Virus record (IMG/VR): IMGVR_UViG_3300046792_000244
Span: 1 to 64,000 of that record
Origin: a virus
Strand: one strand, 5' to 3'
Length of the DNA: 64,000 nucleotides
The notes under the pieces were generated by a model. The model was not told the origin of the DNA. It did not search any database and saw only the letters and a program-made list of their open reading frames with translations. The position numbers and the translations under genes are program-made. Positions 42,932 to 51,174 of the stretch are shown here, one piece after another (the stretch's first letter is position 1; the number at the start of each line of letters is the position of its first letter).

Positions 42932-43134
42932 GGTGGTGTTTCCTCAATTCTTTTGAAAAGTACGACCTCTTCTTCGTTGAAGTCGATGTAACCGAGGCGG
43001 TGCTCATCATCGGGCGCGATGATCAGTAGATTGCCAACGGCGTTAACGCAAAGCCGGCAATCTGGCAACCCGCCAAGCAGGTGCTGCAGTTTCTCGGCGC
43101 TGATCGTCTTGATGCCTGTTTCGGTGTTGAACAT
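42928..43134 (-). CDS. Small hypothetical protein
   Basis: The 68-residue product (MFNTETGIKTISAEKLQHLL) is alpha/beta with two Cys (CRLC). It lies 5 bases after the glycosyltransferase and overlaps the next gene. Unknown. Confidence 0.45.
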   Translation of the reverse strand: MFNTETGIKTISAEKLQHLLGGLPDCRLCVNAVGNLLIIAPDDEHRLGYIDFNEEEVVLFKRIEETPP

Positions 43135-43139
43135 CGTGA

Positions 43140-45101
43140 TCAATCGTTGCGGTTGCTCATGTCGTCGGCACGGCTGCTCTCTTCGACCCAGGACGTTGAA
43201 CTGATGACAGCGGCGGCGCTGGCCTGCATGTCTTCGTGGTCGCAGTAGATAGCCCACATCGCGTCTTCGATCGCCGATTCCTGGCCGGCTGGCGGCGCGC
43301 CGAAGAAGATGTCCTGCAGGTCGAGCCCGCGCAGAAACTCCCGGTGAGCGTTGCGCATGTCGGCATCTTCGATCAGCTGAATCGCCTTTGCCACGTAGTC
43401 TTCGCGGGTCTGCGCAATGAAGAACTCGTCGATGCCGGCGCGGCGAATCATCATTGCGTCGAAGCGCTCGTGTGGTTCCAGGCCTTCGAGCGTGAGCACG
43501 GGAATGCCCAGCAGGAAGCTGTCGATGTTGCTGTTCGTGCCGCCGAACGGGAAGGTGCTCAGGTGCAGGCAGCACGTGCGCAGGCGCTCCAAATAGGCGT
43601 TGTAGTGCGCGCGCTCGTAGACCAGGGCATCGGGCAGCCAGTCGCGGATCTCGCGCGCCGTCTGGAAGAGGTTCAAGCCCATCATGTTGACGAAGAAGTG
43701 GAAGCGCACCTTCTTCTTCGTCCCCTGCTCGATGTCGCGCAGCGTCGACAAGAAGGGCGCGTTGAGCTTGCACAGCATTGCCGGGATGGCGATGTTCACG
43801 ACTTCGGCGTCGTCTTCGGTGATCAACTCTGGAAACATGGCGTCTGGCCGCATGACGAAGCGCGCCGAGAAATCCGGGTAGGTGATCAACTTCTCGGTGA
43901 ACAGCGAGGCATCGCCGACGGCGCCTTCGTCGCAGAGCACGTAGTCCATCACCGGGCTGCGGCTGCTCGCCGGGTGGCCAAGCGACATCACCTGAATGGG
44001 TGCGAATCGCTCGCTGGCCATGGCGACCCACCATAGCGCCATGCCCACCGACGGGTAATAGATGATGTCGGGCGCGATGGCGTTCACGCGCTTGGCGATG
44101 TCGCTCATCATGATGTTCTCTTGGTCGATGGCGTGCCACTCGTCGAACTCGGCCTTGCCCTGCTCGTCGATGTCGCTCGGCCTGCACATGGCGACGACGT
44201 GGAAGCGCTTGCGCAGCTGGCGGATGACCGGCGCGTAGCAGCGGTACATGGCGTGCAGGCTCGTGAACCACTCGATGCCGACGAGCATCACCGGCTTGCG
44301 TTCGTGTTTGCTCAGCGACAACAGGCGCCTCGCCTTGAGCTCGTCAGCCGTCGGAATCACGACGTCATGCCGGCGCATCTTGTTCGAGAAAATGCGGTGG
44401 ATCGTCGCCTTCGCGTCGTGCTTCGTCTTCGACGTGCCGTAACTCGTATACATGTAGGCGTCGCTCAGCGTCGGCATGGCGGCGTCGCTGATGATGGTGT
44501 CAGCGAAGATGGCGTGCAGCGACGAGATCAGTTCGCGGCGCTGGTGTGCCTGGCTGGCCACCGTGAGCAGCGCCGACAGCATGCCTGCCCACAACGAAAC
44601 GAACTGCTGCGGGCTGCGCTTGAAGGTCTGCTCGAAGTTCAGGGCGAACGATGATCGCAGGCTGTAGGTCATCAGAAACTTGGCGATGCCGGGCCCGTCT
44701 TTGAGTCGCAGTTTGTTGCGGTCGATCTCGCCGGGGTTCTGCGCGAGCTGCGGCAGCATGTGGTCGCTCGTCTCGAAAATGCTGCCGCGGAACAGCAGGT
44801 CGGTGATGGCGTGCTCGCTCGCGATGAAATCAAAGCCATCGGTCGACACGCTGAACTTGTCGTCGACGAGCAGCGCCACGATGGCGGCAGCGAATCGCGA
44901 ATACAAGACAGGCTTCACGCGCTGATCGATCGGGTAGCCGATGAACTCGGCGCCGGCCTTGAGCTTGCGCAGGTTCTTCAAGAGAAGCGCACCCGCGGCT
45001 TCGTACTGATGGCGGTACACCAGGCTTTCGAACTCTTCCAGGCTGATGTTCTCGATGCGCACCTGGCCGGCTGGCACGGGGTCGTTCTGGGCTTCTGTCA
45101 T
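43140..45101 (-). CDS. HMW1C / O-GlcNAc-transferase-like protein glycosyltransferase (GT41-type)
   Basis: The 653-residue protein has an all-helical N-terminal half (about 1-290) and a GT-B-type C-terminal half with two hallmark stretches of HMW1C-like GT41 enzymes: LGHPASSRSPVMDYVLCDE (374-392) and FPFGGTNSNIDSFLLGIPV (517-535). Family members move a hexose from a nucleotide sugar to Asn (HMW1C) or Ser/Thr (OGT) of proteins in the cytoplasm. Beside genes for a nucleotide amino-sugar it is the likely transfer step, though an unusual donor would be needed. ATG 45101 is in an ATGA overlap. Confidence 0.75.
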   Translation of the reverse strand: MTEAQNDPVPAGQVRIENISLEEFESLVYRHQYEAAGALLLKNLRKLKAGAEFIGYPIDQRVKPVLYSRFAAAIVALLVDDKFSVSTDGFDFIASEHAITDLLFRGSIFETSDHMLPQLAQNPGEIDRNKLRLKDGPGIAKFLMTYSLRSSFALNFEQTFKRSPQQFVSLWAGMLSALLTVASQAHQRRELISSLHAIFADTIISDAAMPTLSDAYMYTSYGTSKTKHDAKATIHRIFSNKMRRHDVVIPTADELKARRLLSLSKHERKPVMLVGIEWFTSLHAMYRCYAPVIRQLRKRFHVVAMCRPSDIDEQGKAEFDEWHAIDQENIMMSDIAKRVNAIAPDIIYYPSVGMALWWVAMASERFAPIQVMSLGHPASSRSPVMDYVLCDEGAVGDASLFTEKLITYPDFSARFVMRPDAMFPELITEDDAEVVNIAIPAMLCKLNAPFLSTLRDIEQGTKKKVRFHFFVNMMGLNLFQTAREIRDWLPDALVYERAHYNAYLERLRTCCLHLSTFPFGGTNSNIDSFLLGIPVLTLEGLEPHERFDAMMIRRAGIDEFFIAQTREDYVAKAIQLIEDADMRNAHREFLRGLDLQDIFFGAPPAGQESAIEDAMWAIYCDHEDMQASAAAVISSTSWVEESSRADDMSNRND

Positions 45102-45376
45102 GTCTTGCCTTTCAGGGTGGTTGTGAAAACTTCGTAGTAGTCTTCGTTGCTGAAGCCTGGATAACCAGCGCGTTCGCTGTAGGCTTCCAACCATGCCGTC
45201 GGTGCGATGGCATGGCCAGCGATATTCATGGCGCTCACGAGTTCTTTGCGCAGCGAGAACAGACGATCGACTTCGGCGTTCGCACTTGCCTTGTCAAGCC
45301 ATGCCGAAAGCAGCCGCGTCTCCTGATCGTATTCAGGGTTGCCGCCGATGCCGACGACGTAGATTTCAACGTCCAT
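45098..45376 (-). CDS. Small acidic hypothetical protein
   Basis: The 92-residue product (MDVEIYVVGIGGNPEYDQET) overlaps the dehydratase end by 11 bases and the glycosyltransferase start by ATGA. It has a short strand-rich start and a Tyr-rich tail (YPGFSNEDYYEVF). Unknown. Confidence 0.45.
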   Translation of the reverse strand: MDVEIYVVGIGGNPEYDQETRLLSAWLDKASANAEVDRLFSLRKELVSAMNIAGHAIAPTAWLEAYSERAGYPGFSNEDYYEVFTTTLKGKT

Positions 45377-46343
45377 ACGTCGCCGCATAGTCTGGGTTGT
45401 CGAGGTGCCAGCCGACGATCGACGCCATGCGCTCTTCGATCGGTTCTCGTGGTGCCCAGCCGAGCATGAGACGCGCGTAGTCGTTGTTGACGGCATAGCG
45501 GCGGTCGTTGCCCGGCCTGTCGTTGACGTAGGCAATCTCGTGGCTTTCACCGATCGGCCGCACGGCTGCGCGCACGATCGAAGCGATGGTGAAGTTGCTG
45601 CGCGCGCAATTGCCGCCGAAGTTGTAGACCTCGCCGGGCAGGCCTTTTTCAAGCGCAGCGAGCAGGCCGGCGCAGTGATCCTCAACGTGCAGCCAGTCGC
45701 GCACATTCAGACCGTCGCCGTGAAGCGTCATGGCATCGCCTGAACTTGCCTGACTGATCAACTTCGGAATGAGCTTCTCGGGGTGCTGCCGTGTGCCGTA
45801 GTTGTTGCTGGCATGCGTGACGATCACGGGCAGGCCGAAGGTGCGGTGGTAAGCCCTGGCCATGTGGTCGCCCGCTGCCTTGCTGGCCGCGTAGGGATTG
45901 TTCGGCGCATAGGGGCTGTCTTCTGTCCAGGGCTCGGCATCCGGCGACAGGCTGCCGTACACCTCGTCGGTGCTCACCTGAAGAAACCTGAAGCCGCCAG
46001 CCGGGTTGAAGTCGTTCCAATAGCCCAGGCAGGCGTCGAGCAGGCGCGCCGTACCGACCACGTTGGTTTCGAGGAAGGCGCCGCGGTGACCGATCGAGCG
46101 GTCGACGTGCGACTCGGCAGCCATGTTCACAACCCAGTCTGGGCGGAAGTTGCGCAGGTGATGCTCGACCAGCAGTTGATCACCGATGTCGCAGCGATGC
46201 CAGCGGCGCGCGTACCGCAGGTTCTGCTGCCGGCCGGCATAGGTGAGGGCGTCGAGGATGTAGACCTCGTGGCCTGCGGCTTCAGCGGCGTCGACGAAAT
46301 GTGAGCCGATGAAACCAAGACCTCCGGTGAGAAGAATTTTCAC
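45366..46343 (-). CDS. RmlB-type nucleotide-sugar 4,6-dehydratase
   Basis: The 325-residue extended SDR has the NAD motif GGLGFIGS (7-14), AAESHVDRSI, the catalytic STDEVYG with T125, D126 and E127, and Y151/K155 (YAASK). NNYGTRQHPEKLIPK and RPGNDRRYAV are RmlB signatures. It would turn dTDP-glucose into the 4-keto-6-deoxy sugar. GTG start with GAGGAA upstream. No RmlA (thymidylyltransferase) is in the window, so the host would supply dTDP-glucose. Confidence 0.88.
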   Translation of the reverse strand: MKILLTGGLGFIGSHFVDAAEAAGHEVYILDALTYAGRQQNLRYARRWHRCDIGDQLLVEHHLRNFRPDWVVNMAAESHVDRSIGHRGAFLETNVVGTARLLDACLGYWNDFNPAGGFRFLQVSTDEVYGSLSPDAEPWTEDSPYAPNNPYAASKAAGDHMARAYHRTFGLPVIVTHASNNYGTRQHPEKLIPKLISQASSGDAMTLHGDGLNVRDWLHVEDHCAGLLAALEKGLPGEVYNFGGNCARSNFTIASIVRAAVRPIGESHEIAYVNDRPGNDRRYAVNNDYARLMLGWAPREPIEERMASIVGWHLDNPDYAATYGR

Positions 46344-46581
46344 TTTGCTGTTCCTCTTGTTGTTGACGAATCAAGTAGCTCAAGCCATCAGTCATGGGCG
46401 TCGTCTCCCATGGCGTCGCCAAGTCGCTGGCGATGGTGTCGGCGCTGATGTTGAAGAAGCGCTCGCGCGTGAAGACGAAGCCGGCGCGCTTGAGTTCGTT
46501 GCGCAGCCACGCCGCCATCTGCCATTCGTTTTTGAATTGGATGGCATCGCTGGCCCTGACTTCGAACTCGACGACCTTCAT
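46282..46581 (-). CDS. Small hypothetical protein overlapping the dehydratase start
   Basis: The 99-residue product (MKVVEFEVRASDAIQFKNEW) starts at an ATGA overlap and runs 62 bases into the dehydratase gene, an unusually long overlap. Its first 75 residues look folded and the basic tail (HRRSWFHRLTFRRRR) may be a by-product of the overlap. Confidence 0.45.
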   Translation of the reverse strand: MKVVEFEVRASDAIQFKNEWQMAAWLRNELKRAGFVFTRERFFNISADTIASDLATPWETTPMTDGLSYLIRQQQEEQQSENSSHRRSWFHRLTFRRRR

Positions 46582-47663
46582 GCGAGGCACGCGCTCAGAC
46601 GAGCGCAGACCTGAGCAATATCGGCGGCCGTCAGGCTGGTGTGAAACGGCAAGCCCAGCAGGCAGTCGCTGAGCCCGTCGGCAACCACCATGGGCCGGAT
46701 CATGTTGGCGATGCCGTCAAGGCTCGGCCGCTCGTGTAGAAACGGCTGGTACCACTGCCGGCATTCGATGCCGTGTTTGAGCATTTCATCGGCGACGCGC
46801 GCCGCGTAGTAGCCAGCCGGCAGCAGCACCGGAAACAGTGTGTAGTTGCCGCGCGTTGGCTCGTCTTGAAATACCAGCCGGTGGTCGTCGTTCAGCGCTT
46901 CAAGGTAGGCGTCGTAGACGCGCATCACCCTTTCATGCTTTGCCGCCAGTCGCAAGGCGTCAGCCAGGCCGACAGCGGCGTGGTATTCGCTCATCTTGGC
47001 GTTGGTGGCGCCTGGCCCGGCAAAGCACGCGAGGCCGCGGATTCGATCGGCCATGTCTTGACTTCCGCAGGCCACGGCGCCGCCTTCTCCGCATCCCCAG
47101 AACTTCGTGGCGTGCAGGCTGAAGACGACGTGCACATTCGGTGAGCCGCCGCAATCCTGCTCGGTAAGCGCGCCGGCGGCGTCGATCACCACGGGGATGC
47201 CTGTCTCCTTGGAGAACCCAACCCACTCGGCGAGGTCGACGGGTGAACCGAAGGCGGCGACCGGCATCACGGCGTCGATGCGCTGCGTCATGGCGATCGA
47301 ACGCGCCATGCTGGGTTCAAGTTTCCACGTGTGCGCGTCGACATCGGCCAGGATGGGGATGCAGCCGGCGTTGACGATGGCCAGGGCGCTGGCAACGTAG
47401 GTGACGCTGGGCACGAGCACGCGTGGCAAGTCGTCGAGGCCGGTGCTCGTCGCGCTGAAATCCAGCGCCTTCAGCACGAGTTCAAGACCCAGCGTGGCAT
47501 TCGCCACCGTCACCGTGGGCGCGCACGTGGCGTTGCGCAGCACGCGCTCGAATTCAGCCACCAGGGGGCCGCCGTTGACGTATTGGCGGTTGGCGTCGAT
47601 GCGCCGCAGAAACGGCAGCACCTCGTCGGCCGTCGGCATGTCGGGAATCAGAAGTTTGATCAC
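46578..47663 (-). CDS. DegT/DnrJ/EryC1-type sugar aminotransferase
   Basis: The 361-residue PLP enzyme has D161 (VVIDAAGA) to hold the cofactor and the Schiff-base K187 in SLHATKFWGCGEGGA, the family signature. It would transfer an amino group to the keto sugar made by the dehydratase. No 3,4-ketoisomerase gene is seen, so amination at C4 (a 4-amino-4,6-dideoxyhexose) is the simplest reading. GTG start on a GTGA overlap. Confidence 0.87.
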   Translation of the reverse strand: MIKLLIPDMPTADEVLPFLRRIDANRQYVNGGPLVAEFERVLRNATCAPTVTVANATLGLELVLKALDFSATSTGLDDLPRVLVPSVTYVASALAIVNAGCIPILADVDAHTWKLEPSMARSIAMTQRIDAVMPVAAFGSPVDLAEWVGFSKETGIPVVIDAAGALTEQDCGGSPNVHVVFSLHATKFWGCGEGGAVACGSQDMADRIRGLACFAGPGATNAKMSEYHAAVGLADALRLAAKHERVMRVYDAYLEALNDDHRLVFQDEPTRGNYTLFPVLLPAGYYAARVADEMLKHGIECRQWYQPFLHERPSLDGIANMIRPMVVADGLSDCLLGLPFHTSLTAADIAQVCARLSACLA

Positions 47664-47968
47664 AGGTAGACCCTTCGTTTGGTGTTGTTGCACTGCGTGC
47701 AAACGGTAAACCGCGTCGCGCTAGATGGGCAGGTCGGGCACGGCTCGGTGAAGAAAAGCGCGTGACGATGTGGCAGTTCAAGACCGAAGCCTTCAAACAT
47801 CGACTTCGGCGTGATGTCGACGAAGGCGTGCGGATCTGCAAAGCGCAGCGTCGCCGCCGCGTCTTCGCTGAGCCAAAGCACTTGACCAGCCTTGACGACC
47901 GGCGCCTTGAAGTAGATGCCGTCGTCACCGACCGATGTCGTGCGAACGCAGCCGATGGCGCGCATCAT
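47660..47968 (-). CDS. Small protein with C-terminal zinc-ribbon Cys pairs
   Basis: The 102-residue product has a beta-rich body (about 20-75) and a Cys tail, PCPTCPSSATRFTVCTQC, with two CxxC pairs. It starts inside the end of the oxygenase. Role unknown; perhaps a small phage protein. Confidence 0.5.
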   Translation of the reverse strand: MMRAIGCVRTTSVGDDGIYFKAPVVKAGQVLWLSEDAAATLRFADPHAFVDITPKSMFEGFGLELPHRHALFFTEPCPTCPSSATRFTVCTQCNNTKRRVYL

Positions 47969-48909
47969 GTCGCCGCCCACTTGCCGCGTTGCTGGCGAAA
48001 GCATGCGATGCGCTCGTCGCCCTTGCCGAGAACGCCGGGGAAATCGGCTGGCACATGCGCGCAGATCGCCGCGTCTTCGCGAAACACCTTCTCGTTCAGT
48101 CGCGCCACGCTATCGAAGTAGTTGAACGCCGCCGGGCTGTTGGCTGGTGCCGCGTAGAGACGATGCAGAAAATGCGTGCGGCCGTCAGGCTGCGGCCAGT
48201 AGTTCTGCAGGCTGTAGGTGAAGCCGCGCGTCGAACTCACGGCCGCGTAGGGGTAGAAGTATGTGTGCTCGTAGTCCCATGGCTTATCCATGTTTCGCGG
48301 CATTGCTGAGCCTGGGCTACGAAAGAATTGTCTGAGCTTGTCGAGGCGCTTGGCTTCAGATGAATGCAGGCGCGCGCGCGAAGACCCGTCGGGCGCCGTG
48401 TCACTGCCTAGCACTTCGTCAGTCAGGCCGAGCCGAGCCAGGCTGTCGGCGTGAACGTGCTCGACGTGCTCAAGGTCGAGCGCGTTCTCGACGGCGACCG
48501 TCCAGTCGCAATCCATGGTGAACTGCAGGCGGCTGTAGAGCGTCAAGTCCGGTGGCGCCTCTTCCAAGATGTCGGCGACTAGCATTGGCAGCTGAAGCGA
48601 CACGCACTTAGTCGGGTCGGTCTGGCCGGCCACGAACACCCAGCCGTTGACAAGGCAATGCGACAGCGTCTTCAGGAGGTGAGGCTTCGCGCAGCGCCCG
48701 TGGTATTCACACACCGGCGCGCGGTTGCCTGACGATTCCTTGAAGATGCGCATGCCGCGGTGTGGGCAGCGGTTGTCCCACGCATGCAGGTAGCCCTCGT
48801 AGTTCATCACGGCGATCTCGCGGCCGTCGCCGAACACGGGGAGCGCCACGAAGTCGCCCGGGTTTTGCAGTTCGCTTACGTGGGCGACAAGGTGCCAGCG
48901 GTCAAGCAT
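47965..48909 (-). CDS. Rieske non-heme iron oxygenase
   Basis: The 314-residue protein has the [2Fe-2S] Rieske site C48-x-H50 (CPHRG) and C67-x2-H70 (CEYHG), 16 residues apart, and a downstream helix ENALDLEHVEHVHAD with His148, His151 and His153 near the mononuclear iron site. Such oxygenases hydroxylate or desaturate small molecules with a partner reductase, not seen here. In this operon the sugar or acyl group is the likely substrate. Confidence 0.82.
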   Translation of the reverse strand: MLDRWHLVAHVSELQNPGDFVALPVFGDGREIAVMNYEGYLHAWDNRCPHRGMRIFKESSGNRAPVCEYHGRCAKPHLLKTLSHCLVNGWVFVAGQTDPTKCVSLQLPMLVADILEEAPPDLTLYSRLQFTMDCDWTVAVENALDLEHVEHVHADSLARLGLTDEVLGSDTAPDGSSRARLHSSEAKRLDKLRQFFRSPGSAMPRNMDKPWDYEHTYFYPYAAVSSTRGFTYSLQNYWPQPDGRTHFLHRLYAAPANSPAAFNYFDSVARLNEKVFREDAAICAHVPADFPGVLGKGDERIACFRQQRGKWAAT

Positions 48910-49273
48910 GATCGCGCTCCTGTCTCACGAGGTCGTGCACTTCCCGATAGAGGCGCTCGGCGAGTTCGCCTGAATCCATGCCGCGGTGGCTGTCGAGCAT
49001 GTCGGCCAAGCCTTTGCGAATGGCTGGCGGCACGAACAAAGGAACGGGAGTGATGGTGACGCCGTTGATCTTCAGCACCGTGTCGCGGCCCTGATATAGG
49101 TCTTTTTCGCGGCCATCGGTAACAACCGTTATGCCGTACACGGCCTTGCGCTTTGCTTCCATCAACATGGCCTCGTGGTCGTCGCGCGGCACTTCCAAGC
49201 CAGTCAGCCTCACGCCCGGGAACTTGCGCGCAATTTCTTCGCAAGCCATCGTCACATCGATCAGGTTTCTCAC
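48902..49273 (-). CDS. Hypothetical protein in the glycan block
   Basis: The 123-residue product (MRNLIDVTMACEEIARKFPG) is helical with a central beta part (VLKINGVTITPVPLFVP). It overlaps the acyltransferase (ATGA) and the oxygenase (8 bases). I do not recognise the family. Confidence 0.5.
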   Translation of the reverse strand: MRNLIDVTMACEEIARKFPGVRLTGLEVPRDDHEAMLMEAKRKAVYGITVVTDGREKDLYQGRDTVLKINGVTITPVPLFVPPAIRKGLADMLDSHRGMDSGELAERLYREVHDLVRQERDHA

Positions 49274-49881
49274 TTCACTCTCCTTGCTGGATTGCCGAAA
49301 ACGGTGGCGCCGGCTGGCACGTCTTGCACGACGACGGCACCGGCGCCGATGATGGCGTCATTGCCGATCGTCACGTCGGGCAGCACCCGCGCGCCGCTGC
49401 CGAAGAACACGCGGTCGCCGATCGTCACGCGCCCGCAGATGTCGACGTGCGAACTCAGCGTGCAGAAGTCGCCGATCCTCACGTCGTGTCCCACCGTGGT
49501 GTGCGTGTTCAGCACGCAGGCGCATCCCAGACTGGCGTCGATGCTGATCAGCGAATACGGCAGCATGATCAGGCCACGCAAGGCGCTGGCATGGTTCACC
49601 TGAATGGCGGTGCGGTGCCGGAAATTTCCGATGCCTATACGCTGAGACGCGCGTCGCCACACCTGCGCACGCATGTTCGGGTCGGCGATGGCGATGTGGG
49701 CAACGTCTTCGGCCTCAAAGTTAAAGGCGTCGAGCGGCGTGGCGGTGTGGCCGCTGAACTTGACGCGGCCGATCTTGTCGTCAATGAAGATGCAAGGCGG
49801 CGACGTGCTCGGCCCTTCGCATCCCCACTCATAGACCTCGCGGCCGAGTGATCCCGCGCCGATGATGATTCTTCTGCTCAT
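49270..49881 (-). CDS. NeuD/PglD-like hexapeptide-repeat N-acyltransferase
   Basis: The 203-residue protein has an N-terminal nucleotide-binding-type domain (IIGAGSLGREV) and C-terminal left-handed beta-helix repeats (VGHDVRIGDF, RVTIGDRVFF, VTIGNDAIIG), ending in NPARRV, as in PglD and NeuD. The catalytic His is probably H127 or H132 (NTHTTVGHDV). PglD-type enzymes acylate the 4-amino group of a nucleotide amino-sugar. First gene of the operon, behind a good promoter. Confidence 0.82.
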   Translation of the reverse strand: MSRRIIIGAGSLGREVYEWGCEGPSTSPPCIFIDDKIGRVKFSGHTATPLDAFNFEAEDVAHIAIADPNMRAQVWRRASQRIGIGNFRHRTAIQVNHASALRGLIMLPYSLISIDASLGCACVLNTHTTVGHDVRIGDFCTLSSHVDICGRVTIGDRVFFGSGARVLPDVTIGNDAIIGAGAVVVQDVPAGATVFGNPARRVK

Positions 49882-49900
49882 GTCGTTCCTTGTCGCCGGG

Positions 49901-49928
49901 ATTATCAGCGGTCGTCAATGGTTGTCAA
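49901..49928 (-). promoter_or_regulatory. Strong promoter of the glycan operon, leftward
   Basis: On the minus strand, TTGACA (49923-49928) and GATAAT (49901-49906) are 16 bases apart, a near-consensus sigma-70 pair. It overlaps GACAACCATTGAC, one of the shared dyads. The acyltransferase starts 20 bases downstream, with AAGGAA in between. Confidence 0.7.
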
Positions 49929-50325
49929 GCGGGAAAAGTTCAGCGTTGCCGAGCCTAGAACGTCGCGTCATGGCTGCGGTTTCAACGTGGTGTTTCGCGT
50001 CATAGCGCAGGTGGTGACGCTGACACCATGCCCGCAGATTCTCGGCGTCGCAGTTTTCCGGCGTGTGGTCGAGGTGCGCCACGGTGAGCACGATTTCGAT
50101 GACCTTGAAGCCGTCGGCGAGATCCGCGGCTTCGACATCAAGTGTGTCGTGTTCACCCTTCATGCAAATCTGCACGAAGGCCGCGCCCTGCCAGTAACCG
50201 ATCGCGTGGTTCTTCACGCCGCAGCCTTCCCACTCACAGCGATGCGCTGCGCGCTCAAGGATGCCGGCGCGGATCTGCGGCCAGTTGCGTGGATACCGAG
50301 CCTTGTTCTCGGGTCGGATGGGCAC
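49915..50325 (-). CDS. HNH endonuclease-like protein
   Basis: The 136-residue product has RCEWEGCG (first zinc pair) and the HNH core TVAHLDHTPENCDAENLRAW followed by CQRHHLRYD. GTG start, with GAAGGG upstream. It may be a small free-standing homing-type nuclease or a packaging/regulation HNH. Its last bases overlap the glycan-operon promoter. Confidence 0.8.
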   Translation of the reverse strand: MPIRPENKARYPRNWPQIRAGILERAAHRCEWEGCGVKNHAIGYWQGAAFVQICMKGEHDTLDVEAADLADGFKVIEIVLTVAHLDHTPENCDAENLRAWCQRHHLRYDAKHHVETAAMTRRSRLGNAELFPLDNH

Positions 50326-50328
50326 AAC

Positions 50329-50514
50329 TCACCCTTCCCGACTCATCTGCTCGCAGCTGGCGCACTTCGGCGAGCAGAACACCATTTCGTTTTCCGTGAC
50401 GACGGCTTTTCCGTTCACGCGGTCGCGGCCGAAGATGCGCTGCTGGAAAGGTTCGACGATCGGCTTGTTGCAGTACGGGCATGGCTTCGGCGCCACGTTC
50501 TTTGTGTCATCCAC
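50329..50514 (-). CDS. Small zinc-ribbon protein
   Basis: The 61-residue product from a GTG start (AAAGGAG upstream) has CPYC (about 12-15) and CSPKCASC (about 47-54), two Cys pairs of a treble-clef or ribbon fold. Unknown role. Confidence 0.55.
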   Translation of the reverse strand: MDDTKNVAPKPCPYCNKPIVEPFQQRIFGRDRVNGKAVVTENEMVFCSPKCASCEQMSREG

Positions 50515-50719
50515 GTTGGTTCTCCTTTGGTGGTTGAAGGCTTGACCCGAGCGAGCCCGGGAAGTCGCGCTCAAGCTCGCGCAGCTGGCGCTCGGTTTCG
50601 ATCATGGCCACGAGCTCGCGGCAAAGCCACCGCGCTGCATCGTTGCCACCCGTCACCGAGATGATCACGGTGTCGCCTTCGACGCGCACACCGCGCATTG
50701 GCCAGGGTCGCGCGCTCAC
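50507..50719 (-). CDS. Small hypothetical protein
   Basis: The 70-residue product (GVRVEGDTVIISVTGGNDAA) has a beta hairpin and a C-terminal charged helix. It overlaps both neighbours. Unknown. Confidence 0.5.
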   Translation of the reverse strand: MSARPWPMRGVRVEGDTVIISVTGGNDAARWLCRELVAMIETERQLRELERDFPGSLGSSLQPPKENQRG

Positions 50720-51174
50720 GATTTCGGCCCCTCGATGGCTGGCAGCATGTTCTCGGCGACGTGCTCAAGAATCGTGCGACCGCTGGGCAGCAATATCTGT
50801 CCAAGGAAGGCGCCATCGAAGCTCAGCACGCCGGTTTCAATGGCGGTGATTTGCCCTTTGATCCAATCGCGCAGGATGCTGTAGACGGCCGTCGATGCCA
50901 CACCCATGGCGCGCTTCTCGTAGTCCGCACGCGTGCATCGGCGGTTGTTCCCGAACGGGTGAGCCTTGAGCCACGCAGCCGCATAGCCCTTGATCGACGC
51001 CTTGCAGCTCACCGGCCGGCCGCGATATTCAAACTGCACGAGGATCGAACCCTCGGCTTCGTCGCTCATGCTGCCGAACTTCGTGCAGCCGAAGGCGCGC
51101 AGTAGTTTCTGGATGTCGCTGAGCGCGCGGTCGCCACTCGTCGCGCCCTCATATGGAAGTTTCTTGGCCGCCAT
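50716..51174 (-). CDS. Conserved-type early phage protein
   Basis: The 152-residue protein resembles a phage early family of about 150 residues with an FGC...FGSM start, a RGRPVSCKASIKGYAAAWL strand-helix and a C-terminal SILRDWIKGQITAIETGVL. No catalytic motif is clear. Confidence 0.55.
   Translation of the reverse strand: MAAKKLPYEGATSGDRALSDIQKLLRAFGCTKFGSMSDEAEGSILVQFEYRGRPVSCKASIKGYAAAWLKAHPFGNNRRCTRADYEKRAMGVASTAVYSILRDWIKGQITAIETGVLSFDGAFLGQILLPSGRTILEHVAENMLPAIEGPKS

Noticed and set aside
45288-45302. Another GCTTGACAA-like match (minus strand)
   Set aside because: It lies inside a coding gene, lacks the TTG half of the dyad and has no good -10, so it was not counted with the four operator sites.
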